The notes: a model not told the origin generated them from the sequence alone. A stretch of DNA of 64,000 bases from Proteobacteria bacterium SG_bin9 (GCA_002083525.1 LWDM01000012.1:69694-133693); one strand, 5' to 3'. Counted from the stretch's first letter, positions 1-10,364 are shown. Numbers and translations are program-made.

Positions 1-1336
1 GCGCGAGAATATTGCAGCAGCTCAGAAGCGACTCGCGCGGCGCGAACGCCTCGGGGACGACCTCGAACGTGCCGCTCTCCATCTTCGACATGTCGAGGAT
101 GCCGTTGACCACCGACAACAGATGCTGGCCGGATTCATTGATCAGCTTCGCATACTCACGACGCTTCGCCGCATCGAGCATCAGATCCTGCTCGTGCACG
201 ATCATCTCGGAGAAACCGATGATGGCGTTGAGCGGCGTGCGCAGCTCATGGCTCATGGTGGCCAGGAATTGCGTCTTGGCGGCATTGGCGCGCTCGGTCT
301 CGATGCGGGCGGCGTCGAGGGCCTGCTCCTGCGCCTTCCGCTCGGTGACATCGCGCATCACCGCGACGACCTCGGGCTTGCGTCCCATCGCCTGTCCGGG
401 CGCACGCTCCATCAGCCGGCAGCGCATTTCCACCCAGATGAAATCGCCGGATGCCGGATGCACGGGATCGGCGATGCGTGACAGATCGCGGCGCAGACGG
501 AAGTCGACCCGCGCTTCTTCTTCGCCGCGGGCTGCATTCGACAGTGCCGTCAGGAATGCGGGGCGATCGGCGACGTGGACCCGGTCGAACAGGCCATGAC
601 CCATCAGGCGCGACGTCGACACGCCGAGCATCTGCTCGATCGCGGGCGAGATGAACTCGACCGCGCCATTGCGATGATGGCGCGAGATCACGTCGCTCAT
701 GTTGCGCGCCAGCAGACGGTAGCGGTCTTCCTCGTCGTAAAGCAGCGATACGCTGATCCGGGTCAACGATTCCGCGCCGAAGGCGAGGCCGGCGGCGTAG
801 AGCACGCCCGACGCGATGCCGAGGATCATGAACATGTGTTCTGCCGCGGGCGAGACTTCCGACGGCGGGAGCCAATCGAGACGCGACGCGGCGATCAGCA
901 GCGTCACGCCGCCGACTGCGAGCGCAGACGCGAAGGCGACGACGCGGCGCGACGCCGACAACGCGGCTTCCAGCGGAATCGCGATCAGCCAGATCGCGAC
1001 GAAGGATTCGATACCGCCGGTCTTGAAGGCAACCGTCAGCACCAGGCCTGTCAGCGCCAGCGACGACAGCACGTGCGCGCTTTCATAGCGGCCGGTGCGC
1101 GAGAGGAAATACGACAGCAGGATCGGTGTGATCAGCCAGCCGAACACCACGACCTCGGTCGCGCTCGGCGCGCCGCGGGTCGCGAGATAAATCGGAAAAC
1201 CCGTGAAGGCCGCAAGGCTGCCGAAAAGGCGCGGCGCCATGAACGCGCGATGGCGCGCGCTGGCCAATGCGTCGTAACGCGCTGAAGGATGCAGCAGCGC
1301 ATCGAGACAATCGCGAATGAGCTTCAGAACCGCCAC
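1..1336 (-). CDS. PAS-domain sensor histidine kinase, DivJ/PleC-like (3' end outside window)
   Basis: Membrane sensor kinase that would autophosphorylate on histidine and pass phosphate to a response regulator. The visible 445 residues hold several hydrophobic segments (about 35-190), a PAS domain (about 200-335) ending in a PAC-like RDVTERK stretch, and a HisKA dimerisation domain with the H-box MSHELRTPLN, phospho-acceptor His363. The HATPase domain lies beyond position 1. The start is the GTG at 1336: an in-frame TAA sits two codons upstream and no ATG is available nearby. The architecture resembles the DivJ/PleC/CckA-adjacent kinases of Alphaproteobacteria. The exact family member cannot be decided without the missing C-terminus. 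Confidence 0.85.
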   Translation of the reverse strand, partial: MAVLKLIRDCLDALLHPSARYDALASARHRAFMAPRLFGSLAAFTGFPIYLATRGAPSATEVVVFGWLITPILLSYFLSRTGRYESAHVLSSLALTGLVLTVAFKTGGIESFVAIWLIAIPLEAALSASRRVVAFASALAVGGVTLLIAASRLDWLPPSEVSPAAEHMFMILGIASGVLYAAGLAFGAESLTRISVSLLYDEEDRYRLLARNMSDVISRHHRNGAVEFISPAIEQMLGVSTSRLMGHGLFDRVHVADRPAFLTALSNAARGEEEARVDFRLRRDLSRIADPVHPASGDFIWVEMRCRLMERAPGQAMGRKPEVVAVMRDVTERKAQEQALDAARIETERANAAKTQFLATMSHELRTPLNAIIGFSEMIVHEQDLMLDAAKRREYAKLINESGQHLLSVVNGILDMSKMESGTFEVVPEAFAPRESLLSCCNILA

Positions 1337-1742
1337 GGCTTCTTACGTCTCAGCCGGTTGATGAAGACAACCGAGCCGGAACGCCCCCTTATTTCGTTGC
1401 AGGATCGTGTCAGAGGCTCATTAAACGAACACTAAGGCCCCATCGCAGATCGCCGCGCATAACGCCGCAAACGCGGTAATCGCGAAAAGACGCGTTCGAA
1501 TTGGCTGAAATGGTGAACGCAGCCTTTCCGAAACGGGCCTCGCTATGGTTTCGAAATGGTAGACAAAGCGGTCAGCGCGGCGGCGCCTGTTCCCGTCAAT
1601 CGAATATTTACGCCGACACGAACGATTCAAATTCGCGGCAATTTTTCGGAAACCTGATACGGGCAATTTAATCGCATCTGATACGCCAAGCTCAGATTGC
1701 GAGATCAATCGCAGCGCAGGTCGAAGGCATACGAGTCGCGTC
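1337..1742. other. Intergenic region between divergent genes
   Basis: A 406-base stretch, more AT-rich than its surroundings, separates the divergent sensor kinase and DUF5330 genes and must carry both promoters. I see no RNA gene, clear hairpin or conserved operator in it. Confidence 0.5.
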
Positions 1743-2279
1743 ATGTTTTTTCTGCTGAGAATGACATTCTGGATCGGTCTGGTGCTGGTGCTGCTGCCGA
1801 CCGGCAAGCCGAGCGATTCCGAGAAGCTTCCGCAGCTCGGCGCCACCGAAGCCGTGACCGCGGCGACCGCCGCCGTCTCCGACATGAGCCAGTTCTGCGC
1901 GCGCCAGCCGGCGGCTTGCGAGATCGGCGGCCAGGCGGCGACCGTGATCGGCCACCGCGCCCAGGCCGGCGCACGCAAGGTCTACGAGTTCATCACCGAG
2001 AAGACGGAAAAGTCCGAGCAGCCTGAGAAGGCCGCCGGCACCGACAAACCCGAGACGGCCGCGAAGCCGGAGAAGGTCGAGAAGCCTGAGAAGACGGTCA
2101 AGCCCGAGAAGCCGCAGAAGGCCGGTAAGAAGAACCCGGATCACACCGGTTCGATCGGACCGGCCGTCGCTTCGCCCGATACTCACGGCCTGCCGGCGCC
2201 GGACAACACGCTCACCGCCGATGATCTTGCCACCGACTGGCATATTTCCGGCGTCGAGACGGTGCCCGCCGATCACTAG
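1743..2279 (+). CDS. DUF5330 domain-containing protein
   Basis: Small protein of 178 residues, typical of Rhizobiales, with no established function. A hydrophobic N-terminus (residues 1-20) is probably a signal anchor. It is followed by a conserved segment with two cysteines (around QFCARQPAACEIG, residues 51-62), and then a charged region from about residue 90 made of repeated Lys/Pro/Glu motifs such as KPEKVEKPEK, probably disordered. The ATG at 1743 is the first good start in the frame. It stands alone, divergent from the kinase upstream. The DUF assignment rests on the N-terminal pattern as I remember it. Confidence 0.7.
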   Translation: MFFLLRMTFWIGLVLVLLPTGKPSDSEKLPQLGATEAVTAATAAVSDMSQFCARQPAACEIGGQAATVIGHRAQAGARKVYEFITEKTEKSEQPEKAAGTDKPETAAKPEKVEKPEKTVKPEKPQKAGKKNPDHTGSIGPAVASPDTHGLPAPDNTLTADDLATDWHISGVETVPADH

Positions 2280-2387
2280 GCCGATCGGCGGCCGGTGTTC
2301 CCGCCAACCGCACAAAATCCGCTCCGGTTATCGCTTTCGAGCGCCCTCGATCTCATATATGCCCTGTGAGATGAAATACGGGCTGCC

Positions 2388-2816
2388 ATGACGATCGACG
2401 AGATCCGCGACAATTTCGAGCTGCTGGACGAGTGGGACGACCGCTACCGTTACGTCATCGAGCTCGGCCGCACGCTGGCGCCGCTGCCGGACGAAGAACA
2501 CTCCGCCGCCAACAAGGTTCAGGGCTGCGCCAGCCAGGTGTGGCTGTCGCGCCGTCTTGAGCCGGGCGCGGGCGGCGAGCAGGTGTTGCGATTCCTCGGC
2601 GACAGCGACGCGCACATCGTTCGCGGCCTGATCGCGATCCTGCTGTCGCTACTTGACGGCAAAACCGCGCGCGAGATTCTCGCAACCGACGCCATCGCCG
2701 TGTTCGACGAACTTGGCTTTGCCGAGCATCTGACGCCGCAGCGCTCGAACGGTTTGCGATCGATGGTCGAGCGCATTCGTGCCGATGCGCGCGACGTGCT
2801 CGCAGCAGCCTCCTGA
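2388..2816 (+). CDS. sufE: SufE family cysteine desulfurase activator
   Basis: SufE accepts persulfide sulfur from the desulfurase SufS and hands it on for iron-sulfur cluster assembly in the cytoplasm. The 142 residues match the family's usual length. The active-site motif QGCASQVW places the sulfur-accepting cysteine at Cys47, in the expected loop after the DEWDDRYRYVIELGR helix. It is not in a suf operon here. The next gene converges on it with a 13-base gap. SufE-like proteins outside the suf operon are common in Rhizobiales. Confidence 0.92.
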   Translation: MTIDEIRDNFELLDEWDDRYRYVIELGRTLAPLPDEEHSAANKVQGCASQVWLSRRLEPGAGGEQVLRFLGDSDAHIVRGLIAILLSLLDGKTAREILATDAIAVFDELGFAEHLTPQRSNGLRSMVERIRADARDVLAAAS

Positions 2817-2829
2817 TCCGACGCTATCC

Positions 2830-3414
2830 TCATTCATTGTCGCTCCAGACCCGGATCGGCGACGACTCGTTGCCTTTCAATTGCGCCTTCAGTCCATAGT
2901 GCCGCGCGAGGCGATCGAGGCCGAGTTGAAGCACGATCTTGGCCGAGCGCGATGGCCAGCCGCGCTCGCGTTCGACATCGTCGAGTCCGCGCAGGAAGCA
3001 GCAGACATCCATCAAAAGCCCCGAGAATTCGGGCCCGCACGCATCGAGCGCAAGCTTGAGCCGCTGCCGCGACGCGACGACGAGATCGGTCATGTCGCCG
3101 GCGCCGCGCGAGCCGCCCCCGCCTGTCGGCAGACCCCAGTGCGAGGTGATCCGCGGCGTCAGGCTTCCACGTGTGAAATCGGCGCGCAGCCGCTCGCCCG
3201 CCAGAAACTGATGCGAGTCGATCAGACAGCGGCCATCGCGTCCCTTGCGGCGCGCGAGCCACGCCAGCGGACTTTCGCTCTCGTTGACGAGCGCGCTGAT
3301 CACACCGGCGTCGGTCACGATATCGCGTTGCGCCAGATCGAGATGCTGGGCGCGAAACCGGTCGACGCCGTCCGGTAGGAGCGCAGTCGCGATTCGTTTA
3401 TCCGGCTTTTTCAT
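2830..3414 (-). CDS. DUF6456 domain-containing protein, coupled to DnaA-like HTH gene
   Basis: A 194-residue cytoplasmic protein with no signal peptide or membrane segment. Its C-terminal half (about 100-190, with motifs such as GLLMDVCCFLRGLDDVERERGW and SAKIVLQLGLDRLARHYGL) matches the DUF6456 pattern, a rhizobial domain of unknown function that often ends DNA-binding proteins. I chose the ATG at 3414. It has a GAGGGTGG ribosome site, and its ATGA overlaps the stop of the upstream HTH gene, so the two are probably translationally coupled. The pair may act as a split two-part regulator (inference). Confidence 0.75.
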   Translation of the reverse strand: MKKPDKRIATALLPDGVDRFRAQHLDLAQRDIVTDAGVISALVNESESPLAWLARRKGRDGRCLIDSHQFLAGERLRADFTRGSLTPRITSHWGLPTGGGGSRGAGDMTDLVVASRQRLKLALDACGPEFSGLLMDVCCFLRGLDDVERERGWPSRSAKIVLQLGLDRLARHYGLKAQLKGNESSPIRVWSDNE

Positions 3415-3815
3415 CGAACCACCCTCAGGTTGATCCGCAGCTCCCGCGCATCGCCTGATTTCGAGCGGCGGCAATGCGACTCCAGACGCCGCAGCCGCTC
3501 ATCGAACCCATCCGCGTCGCGTGCTTCCTCGATGCGGCGGCACGCATGCGCCACCGTCGTGCGATCGCGCCCGTAGATGCGGCCGATCTGTCCGAAGCTG
3601 ATCGCAAACACTGTGTGTGCCAGATACATCGCCGTCTGCCGCGCCAAAGCATCGCGCGGCGAGCTGCGTGTCCGGGCGAACAGCGTCGCGCGATCAACCG
3701 CGAAATCCTGCGCCACGGCTGCGGCAACCCGTTCGCACATCATGCGGGCAATGGCGGCAGATCGCGGCGCGCGGTCAGGCTGGCGAGCGTCGGAGGAGCG
3801 GGGTGTCGGGGGCAT
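3411..3815 (-). CDS. DnaA domain IV-like helix-turn-helix protein
   Basis: A 134-residue protein whose middle part (about 55-100) matches the C-terminal DNA-binding domain of the replication initiator DnaA: the ARQTAMYLAH helix, then the FGQIGRIYGRDRTTVAHA helix-turn-helix with the signature RD.TTV.HA. The AAA+ domain and N-terminal DnaB-binding part are missing, so it is not an initiator but a stand-alone binding domain, probably a transcription regulator. The stop overlaps the start of the DUF6456 gene (ATGA). An unusually perfect inverted repeat abuts its ribosome-binding site. Confidence 0.85.
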   Translation of the reverse strand: MPPTPRSSDARQPDRAPRSAAIARMMCERVAAAVAQDFAVDRATLFARTRSSPRDALARQTAMYLAHTVFAISFGQIGRIYGRDRTTVAHACRRIEEARDADGFDERLRRLESHCRRSKSGDARELRINLRVVR

Positions 3816-3824
3816 TGCAACCTC

Positions 3825-3852
3825 AGGCTATAGGAATTTATGCCTATAGCCT
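3825..3852 (-). promoter_or_regulatory. Perfect 10-bp inverted repeat next to the Shine-Dalgarno site
   Basis: AGGCTATAGG (3825-3834) and CCTATAGCCT (3843-3852) are exact inverted copies separated by 8 bases. On the minus strand the downstream arm runs directly into the TGAGG ribosome site of the HTH gene (start 3815). It could be a dimer operator for self-control or an RNA hairpin limiting access to the ribosome site. Confidence 0.6.
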
Positions 3853-4002
3853 ACTCCCGGTTGCCCGACCCGGGGATAGCGTTTCGCGTAATTTTTTCGC
3901 GAGCCCGCGCTGGTTGCGTCGATAGGTGGGAATTCGGGCGATTCGGCGGTTGGATCAGCGCAGCCGCTTGCGCTGCTGACCGAGACCCATCTTCTTGGCG
4001 AG

Positions 4003-4368
4003 CTACGACCGCGCGATGGCGTAGTTCGGCGCGACCATCGGGTAATCCGCCGGCAAGCCCCACTTCTCCCGGTACTGCTCGGGCGTCATGTTGTACTGCG
4101 TCCGCAAATGCCGCTTCAGCGACTTGAAGCGTTTGCCGTCTTCGAGACAGATCAAATACTCGCCGGTCATCGACTTCTTCACAGGAACCGCAGGCTTTGC
4201 AGGCTCCGCCGAGGTTTCGGGGCGCCCGGTCGAGACGCGGACGAGCGCCGCATGCACCTGATTGATCAGCGACGGAATGTCGGATGCCGGGGTCGGATTG
4301 TTGCTGACGTAAGCCGATACGATGTTGGCCGTCAGATCGATGAAGCTTTTGCCCGCCTGATCGTTCAT
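4003..4368 (-). CDS. mucR: MucR/Ros family transcriptional regulator, C-terminus cut by an in-frame TAG
   Basis: MucR/Ros proteins are small zinc-finger-like regulators controlling exopolysaccharide, motility and cell-cycle genes in Alphaproteobacteria. The 121 residues contain the family core: ICLEDGKRFKSLKRHLR (72-89), MTPEQYREKWGLP and YPMVAPNYA (109-117). The second finger ligand is Asp instead of Cys, as in some family members. The start at 4368 follows GGGGGAG. Translation ends at TAG (4003-4005). The same frame continues for 15 further codons reading LAKKMGLGQQRKRLR, the normal basic family tail, to TGA at 3955-3957. The gene is therefore probably a recent nonsense mutant, or the base is a sequence error. 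Confidence 0.9.
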   Translation of the reverse strand: MNDQAGKSFIDLTANIVSAYVSNNPTPASDIPSLINQVHAALVRVSTGRPETSAEPAKPAVPVKKSMTGEYLICLEDGKRFKSLKRHLRTQYNMTPEQYREKWGLPADYPMVAPNYAIARS

Positions 4369-4481
4369 GGCACTCCCCCGCCCCTGTCCGACTATACTTG
4401 GCGGCAATCAACGATGCTCTGATTCCCAAGCATAGATCACGCCTGGGAAAGATGACATCCTAATATTCGCAAGTAAAGCGA

Positions 4482-5309
4482 TCAGGCCCGCTGATCGAGG
4501 TGGGCCCGCAGTTCTTCGATGGACGCGAAGCGCACCATGCCTTCGGGCATCTGTGCCTCGATCGAGCCGTCCGAGTAGAGCGAATAGGCCATGCCGTCGA
4601 CCACGCCCGACTTCAGCACGGTCACTTCGGACGCCACGGGCTTCGGATCTGGCCGTACGCGTGGGGCTGCAGGCGGCTGCGGTGCAGCGTCGGAACGGAG
4701 CGGCTGGCCCGGCCGCGCCCGCTCGGCCTGCGGCCACGCTGCTTCGAATGATATCCGCGGGTCGGCCGGAGCCTGCGGCTCAACGGGTTCGGGCTCCGGC
4801 GCTGCCGGAACAGGCTCCGGCTTTTCAGGCTCAACCGCAGCCGTCGCCTGCTCGGCGGCCTTGGCCGCCGCGCGCTCGCGCTCCTTGCGGGAGGTCGACG
4901 AGAACAACAGGTTACGCTTCTTCGGAGGGGGCGGCGGCTCGGGCGCGGGCGGCGCCGGCTCCGGCTCGCTCCACGGCGGCGGTGCGGGAACCTCTTCGCT
5001 GTGAGGCGGCGCGGTGAGATCGCCGATCACGACCGGCTCGGGCGCGCTCGAACGCGCGGGAATTGGTGGCGGAGCTACCTCGGCACGAGGCAATGCAGGC
5101 AAATCGCCTGCCTGAAGGCGCTGGGCCAACGCACGAACTTCGCGGCCGATGATCCAGAGACCGAGCAGCGCAAGACCGGTCGAAGCGACAATCGCCCCGG
5201 TCAGGATCATGGTGTTGCCGAAGCTGAATTCCTTGATCGGAATGCCAAAGCCGAGAGCAATAATGCCGATCGTGAAGGCCGCAATGCCGGCGATCAACAA
5301 CAAGACCAT
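4482..5309 (-). CDS. Membrane protein with proline-rich linker, unknown function
   Basis: A 275-residue protein whose function I do not recognise. Two hydrophobic segments (about 1-25 and 33-56) form an N-terminal membrane hairpin. A long linker (about 70-215) rich in Pro, Ala and Glu follows. The compact C-terminal part (about 225-275, with VVDGMAYSLYSDGSIEAQ and RFASIEELRAHLDQ) looks folded and is probably the conserved functional end. The start ATG at 5309 has GGAG upstream. Similar proteins occur in Bradyrhizobium relatives (from memory). A cell-envelope role is only a guess. Confidence 0.7.
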   Translation of the reverse strand: MVLLLIAGIAAFTIGIIALGFGIPIKEFSFGNTMILTGAIVASTGLALLGLWIIGREVRALAQRLQAGDLPALPRAEVAPPPIPARSSAPEPVVIGDLTAPPHSEEVPAPPPWSEPEPAPPAPEPPPPPKKRNLLFSSTSRKERERAAAKAAEQATAAVEPEKPEPVPAAPEPEPVEPQAPADPRISFEAAWPQAERARPGQPLRSDAAPQPPAAPRVRPDPKPVASEVTVLKSGVVDGMAYSLYSDGSIEAQMPEGMVRFASIEELRAHLDQRA

Positions 5310-5677
5310 CTACGTCTCCCAACCCCAGCTACGCGAGCGCGCGCCGTCAACCCCGTGTAACGATAACGTCTTAATACGCACATCACCAAACGGGAATTCG
5401 GGACATGGTTTCCGCGGCCGGGGCATCCACACCTTCCGGCTGCCGTTCGCGCTCCGGACGCAGGAGGCGGCGAACATGAACGGAAGCTGAAAGCTTGCCT
5501 CTGTCCGCCGCTATTTATTCTTTACCTTGCGCAATTTGTTGCGTCGCACCGGGAGAATTGCGCCACAATTTCCAATTACTTGCTCAGGCAACTGCGCTAT
5601 ATGGAACCTGGGGAATAGGAGGCCAACAGCGCAAACAAGCGCGGGGCCATCAGGGGACACCGGGTTAATCGAGGACC
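5310..5677. other. Intergenic region between divergent genes
   Basis: A 368-base gap between the divergent membrane-protein and GT39 genes. The stretch around 5505-5620 is AT-rich and is the likely promoter zone. No RNA gene or convincing operator was seen. Confidence 0.5.
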
Positions 5678-7333
5678 ATGACCACACTTACGACTTCGGC
5701 GATCGAAACGCCGTTGCGGCGTTCGATTGAGCAGACGTGTGACGATCTCGCCATCGCGGCGATCGCCATTGTCGCCATCATCGCCGGAGTAACCTTCCAC
5801 GATTACGGACTTGGCTGGGACGATTACACCCACGCCGAATACGCCGATCTGCTGCTGAAGATGTACGCCTCCGGGTTCAAGGACACCGGGGCGCTGTCGT
5901 TCGCCAACCTCTTCATGTACGGCGGCGGCTTCGACATGGTTGCAGCACTGCTGCACAAGGTGATCCCGCTCGAACTGTTCGAAACGCGCCGTCTGCTTGG
6001 CGCAATCGTCGGCGTCATCGGCCTTGCCGTGACCTGGCGGCTCGCACGCCGCGTCGGTGGCGCAGCCGCCGGCCTCGCCGCGCTGCTGTTGCTGGCGCTG
6101 TGCCCGACCTTCTACGGCCACATGTTCATGAACCCGAAGGACGCGCCGTTCGCGGTGTCGATGGCCTTGCTGATGCTCGGCCTCGTGCGTCTGGTGCAGG
6201 AATATCCGCGGCCGCAGCCGAACACCGTGCTGATCCTCGGCCTCGGCGCAGGCCTCTCGATCGGTTGCCGCATTCTCGGCGGCCTGACGCTGATCTACGC
6301 CGTTGCCGGTTTCATCCCGCTGCTGATCAACGAAATTCGCACCCACGGCGGACGCGAAGCCGCGCATCGTTTCTTCCACGTGGTGTATGTGCTGCTGCCT
6401 GGCCTCGTGCTCGCCTATCTCGTCATGGGCCTGATCTGGCCGTGGTCGATCCTCGAGTTCAAGAACCCGCTGAACGCGGTCACGTACTTCTCGCACTTCT
6501 TCGAGAAGCCATGGAAGGAGATGTTCGACGGCGCGCTGGTGTCGGTGCCGGACATGCCGTGGTCGTATCTGCCGACGCTGTTCGCACTGCAGCTGCCGGA
6601 AGTGCTGATCGTCCTCGCCGTGATCGGCGCCGGCGGCGCGATCCTCTCGCTCCCGCGTTCGCGTGTGACGCCGCAGACGAAAGCGATCCTGCTGATGCTG
6701 ACGCTCGCGGCGACGCTGCCGCTCGTCATCGCCATGGTGAAGCGCCCTGCCCTCTACAACGGCATCCGCCACTTCATCTTCGTCATTCCGCCGATGGCGG
6801 TGCTGGGCGGAGTCGTGTTCGGCTGGATCTCGGATCGCGTCAAGCGCAACCACGGCCCGGCGCCGCACCTGGCCATCGTCGGCCTGTTCGGCCTGGCGCT
6901 GCTGCTGCCGCTGACCGAGATGATCCGGCTGCATCCGTATCAGTACACGCACTTCAACCACGTCGCGGGCACCGTCCGTGAAGCCGACGACCGCTTCATG
7001 CTCGACTACTGGGGACTCGCATTCAAACAGGCCGGCGAAGGCCTGCGCGAGAAGCTCGCCGAGCAGCAGGAAGTTCCGCCGCGCGGCCGCAGCAAGTGGA
7101 AGGTCGCCGTGTGCGGTCCGCAGCGCCCGGCGCAGGTTGCCCTCGGCCCTGACTTCACCATCGGCTGGGACTCGCGGCAGGCTGACTTCGCCATGACGCT
7201 CGGCGAGTTCTACTGCAAGGGCCTGACCGCGCCGGTCATCCTTGAGGTGAAGCGCGACGAGGTCGTGTTCGCCCGCGTCTACGACATCCGCGGTTCGAGC
7301 ATCGCCAACCTGCTCGCGATCCCGGCGCCGTAG
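5678..7333 (+). CDS. Glycosyltransferase family 39 (ArnT/PMT-like) membrane protein
   Basis: Polytopic inner-membrane protein of 551 residues, the usual size for GT39 enzymes, which move a sugar from a polyprenyl-phosphate donor to lipid A, protein or glycan acceptors at the periplasmic face. An acidic motif in the first periplasmic loop (LGWDDYTHAEYADL, about 44-57) is the expected catalytic region. Around ten further hydrophobic segments follow, and a soluble C-terminal domain starts near residue 430. The ATG at 5678 follows a GAGG site. It is a single-gene unit, so donor and acceptor cannot be inferred. Confidence 0.85.
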   Translation: MTTLTTSAIETPLRRSIEQTCDDLAIAAIAIVAIIAGVTFHDYGLGWDDYTHAEYADLLLKMYASGFKDTGALSFANLFMYGGGFDMVAALLHKVIPLELFETRRLLGAIVGVIGLAVTWRLARRVGGAAAGLAALLLLALCPTFYGHMFMNPKDAPFAVSMALLMLGLVRLVQEYPRPQPNTVLILGLGAGLSIGCRILGGLTLIYAVAGFIPLLINEIRTHGGREAAHRFFHVVYVLLPGLVLAYLVMGLIWPWSILEFKNPLNAVTYFSHFFEKPWKEMFDGALVSVPDMPWSYLPTLFALQLPEVLIVLAVIGAGGAILSLPRSRVTPQTKAILLMLTLAATLPLVIAMVKRPALYNGIRHFIFVIPPMAVLGGVVFGWISDRVKRNHGPAPHLAIVGLFGLALLLPLTEMIRLHPYQYTHFNHVAGTVREADDRFMLDYWGLAFKQAGEGLREKLAEQQEVPPRGRSKWKVAVCGPQRPAQVALGPDFTIGWDSRQADFAMTLGEFYCKGLTAPVILEVKRDEVVFARVYDIRGSSIANLLAIPAP

Positions 7334-7475
7334 TCTCAGGTTTCCTAGTTCCGACGCGAACGCGGACGAGCCATGCTCGTCCTGCGGATATGCTGCGTTG
7401 CCGTTTCATCGGAGCATGTCTAGCCTGCATGCAAATCAGGTCTGAACGCCCGTCAGAGGCTTAAGGGAGAAATCG

Positions 7476-8255
7476 ATGTCGCCAGCCGAAGCCCGCCTTG
7501 CGGAAGTCCCCTCGACCATGAGCGAAGCCGAGTGGGCGCAGCGCGTGAACCTCGCCGCCGCCTATCGGCTCGTCGCCTATTACGGCTGGGACGACCTCGT
7601 CGACACCCACATCTCCGCGCGGGTGCCAGGTCCCGATCATCACTTCCTGATCAACCCGTACGGACTGATGTTCGACGAGATCACTGCCTCGAGCCTCGTG
7701 AAGGTCGACCTAGACGGCAACCAGCTCACGGCGAGCCAGTACAAGATCAATCCGGCGGGCTTCACCATCCACTCGGCTATCCATGAGGTGCGTGAGGACG
7801 CCGGCTGCGTCATGCATCTGCACACGCCGGACGGCACGGCGGTGGCGACCTGCATGGACGGACTGCTGCCGCTGAACCAGACCGCACATTTCGTCACTGG
7901 CGACCTCGCCTATCACGACTACGAGGGCGTCGCGCTCGATCATGATGAGCGTCCGCGCCTGCAGCGTGACCTCGGCGAGAAGAATCACATGCTGTTGCGC
8001 AACCACGGCACGCTGACGGTCGGCCGCACCGTCGCCTCCGCCTTCGAGCGCATGTATCATCTTGAGCGCTCGTGCACGATGCAGGTGCGCACCCGCATGT
8101 TGGGGCCGACCGCCTACCCGATCGAGAAGCTGGCGCTGGAGGTCAACGAGAAGGTGTTCAGCGATCGCGACGCTTTGGAAGCGCGCTCGGTGAAGCTCGT
8201 CTGGCCCGGTCTCTTGCGCAAGCTCGACCGCATCGACCCCAGTTACAAATCATAA
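7476..8255 (+). CDS. Class II aldolase/adducin family protein
   Basis: A 259-residue cytoplasmic metal-dependent enzyme of the class II aldolase (fuculose-phosphate aldolase/RhaD) fold. The zinc-binding pattern is visible: MHLHTPDG with two histidines and, further on, LLRNHGTLTVGRT with the third. The N-terminal DLVDTHISARVPG motif is also typical. The family covers aldolases, epimerases and decarboxylases on sugar acids, and the substrate cannot be read from sequence alone. A strong terminator follows at 8301, so this is a single-gene unit. Confidence 0.88.
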   Translation: MSPAEARLAEVPSTMSEAEWAQRVNLAAAYRLVAYYGWDDLVDTHISARVPGPDHHFLINPYGLMFDEITASSLVKVDLDGNQLTASQYKINPAGFTIHSAIHEVREDAGCVMHLHTPDGTAVATCMDGLLPLNQTAHFVTGDLAYHDYEGVALDHDERPRLQRDLGEKNHMLLRNHGTLTVGRTVASAFERMYHLERSCTMQVRTRMLGPTAYPIEKLALEVNEKVFSDRDALEARSVKLVWPGLLRKLDRIDPSYKS

Positions 8256-8300
8256 TTTTCGATGTAGAGTCTGTTTCACAAGACCTCTGCACGTGAATCA

Positions 8301-8333
8301 AACGCCGCCCAATTCCGGGCGGCGTTTTTTGTC
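8301..8333 (+). terminator. Rho-independent terminator after class II aldolase gene
   Basis: AACGCCGCCC pairs perfectly with GGGCGGCGTT over a 10-bp stem with a short AATTCC-region loop, followed directly by a T run. It lies 45 bases after the aldolase stop. Confidence 0.9.
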
Positions 8334-8439
8334 ATCTGTCCGCCGTTAACGACGATACGGGCGCTTGTGCGAGCCTCATCAAGGCTTCGCTAACGCGTTC
8401 GCGCTACCGATAAGCGGACAGTCCGCCGCAGGTCCTCCC

Positions 8440-8955
8440 GTGAACCCATTCGATATTGCCGTTTATGTCCTGCTGGCCGCCGCGCTCATCGTCGGCTATA
8501 GGGCTGGCGTCATCCGCAGTGCCGCGACGATCCTGGCCTATGCCATGGCGGTTCCACTCGCCATCACGCTAACGCCGCGCATCGCCGCCATGATGACCAG
8601 CACGCCGGCATCGAACGCCATCTACAGCTCGTCGATCTTCATCGGGCTGCTGCTGATCGGAGGAATTCTCATCTCGCTGGTGCTGCGGCTCGCCATCGAC
8701 GAAGCCATCGGTCCGACGCCAAGCGTTCCTGACCGGATCGCCGGTTCGGTTCTCGGCGCCGTGCGCATCGGCCTCGTGGCCGTCACCGTGGTGCTGGTGT
8801 TCGACCGGTTGATCCCGGCCAATCGCGAGCCGGCCTTTCTGAAAGGCTCGCAGCTTCGGCCGTGGCTGTCGATCGCGGCAAAGAAGGGGCTGAAGTCGCT
8901 TCCGCCCGAAACGGCGAGCTTCATCGACCGGATGAAGCAAAGCCGCGGGACCTAG
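8440..8955 (+). CDS. CvpA family membrane protein
   Basis: A 171-residue protein with four hydrophobic segments (about 4-24, 28-50, 63-90 and 108-130), the CvpA layout. CvpA proteins were first linked to colicin V production and are now tied to envelope homeostasis and bile or detergent resistance. I chose the GTG at 8440 (protein start MNPFDIAVYV), where homology to the family begins. A TTG at 8365 would add 25 unlikely residues. The M20 peptidase gene converges on it with an 8-base gap. Confidence 0.82.
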   Translation: MNPFDIAVYVLLAAALIVGYRAGVIRSAATILAYAMAVPLAITLTPRIAAMMTSTPASNAIYSSSIFIGLLLIGGILISLVLRLAIDEAIGPTPSVPDRIAGSVLGAVRIGLVAVTVVLVFDRLIPANREPAFLKGSQLRPWLSIAAKKGLKSLPPETASFIDRMKQSRGT

Positions 8956-8963
8956 CGTTCGAC

Positions 8964-10364
<1,401 letters not shown>

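Noticed and set aside
5597..6961. Long open frame (454 codons) on the minus strand
   Set aside because: It lies antisense to the GT39 gene and has the compositional bias (Arg, His, Gln, Asp) of a shadow frame in GC-rich DNA; no family features.
7364..7382. GGACGAG/CTCGTCC hairpin after the GT39 gene
   Set aside because: A 7-bp stem without a T run; too weak to call a terminator.
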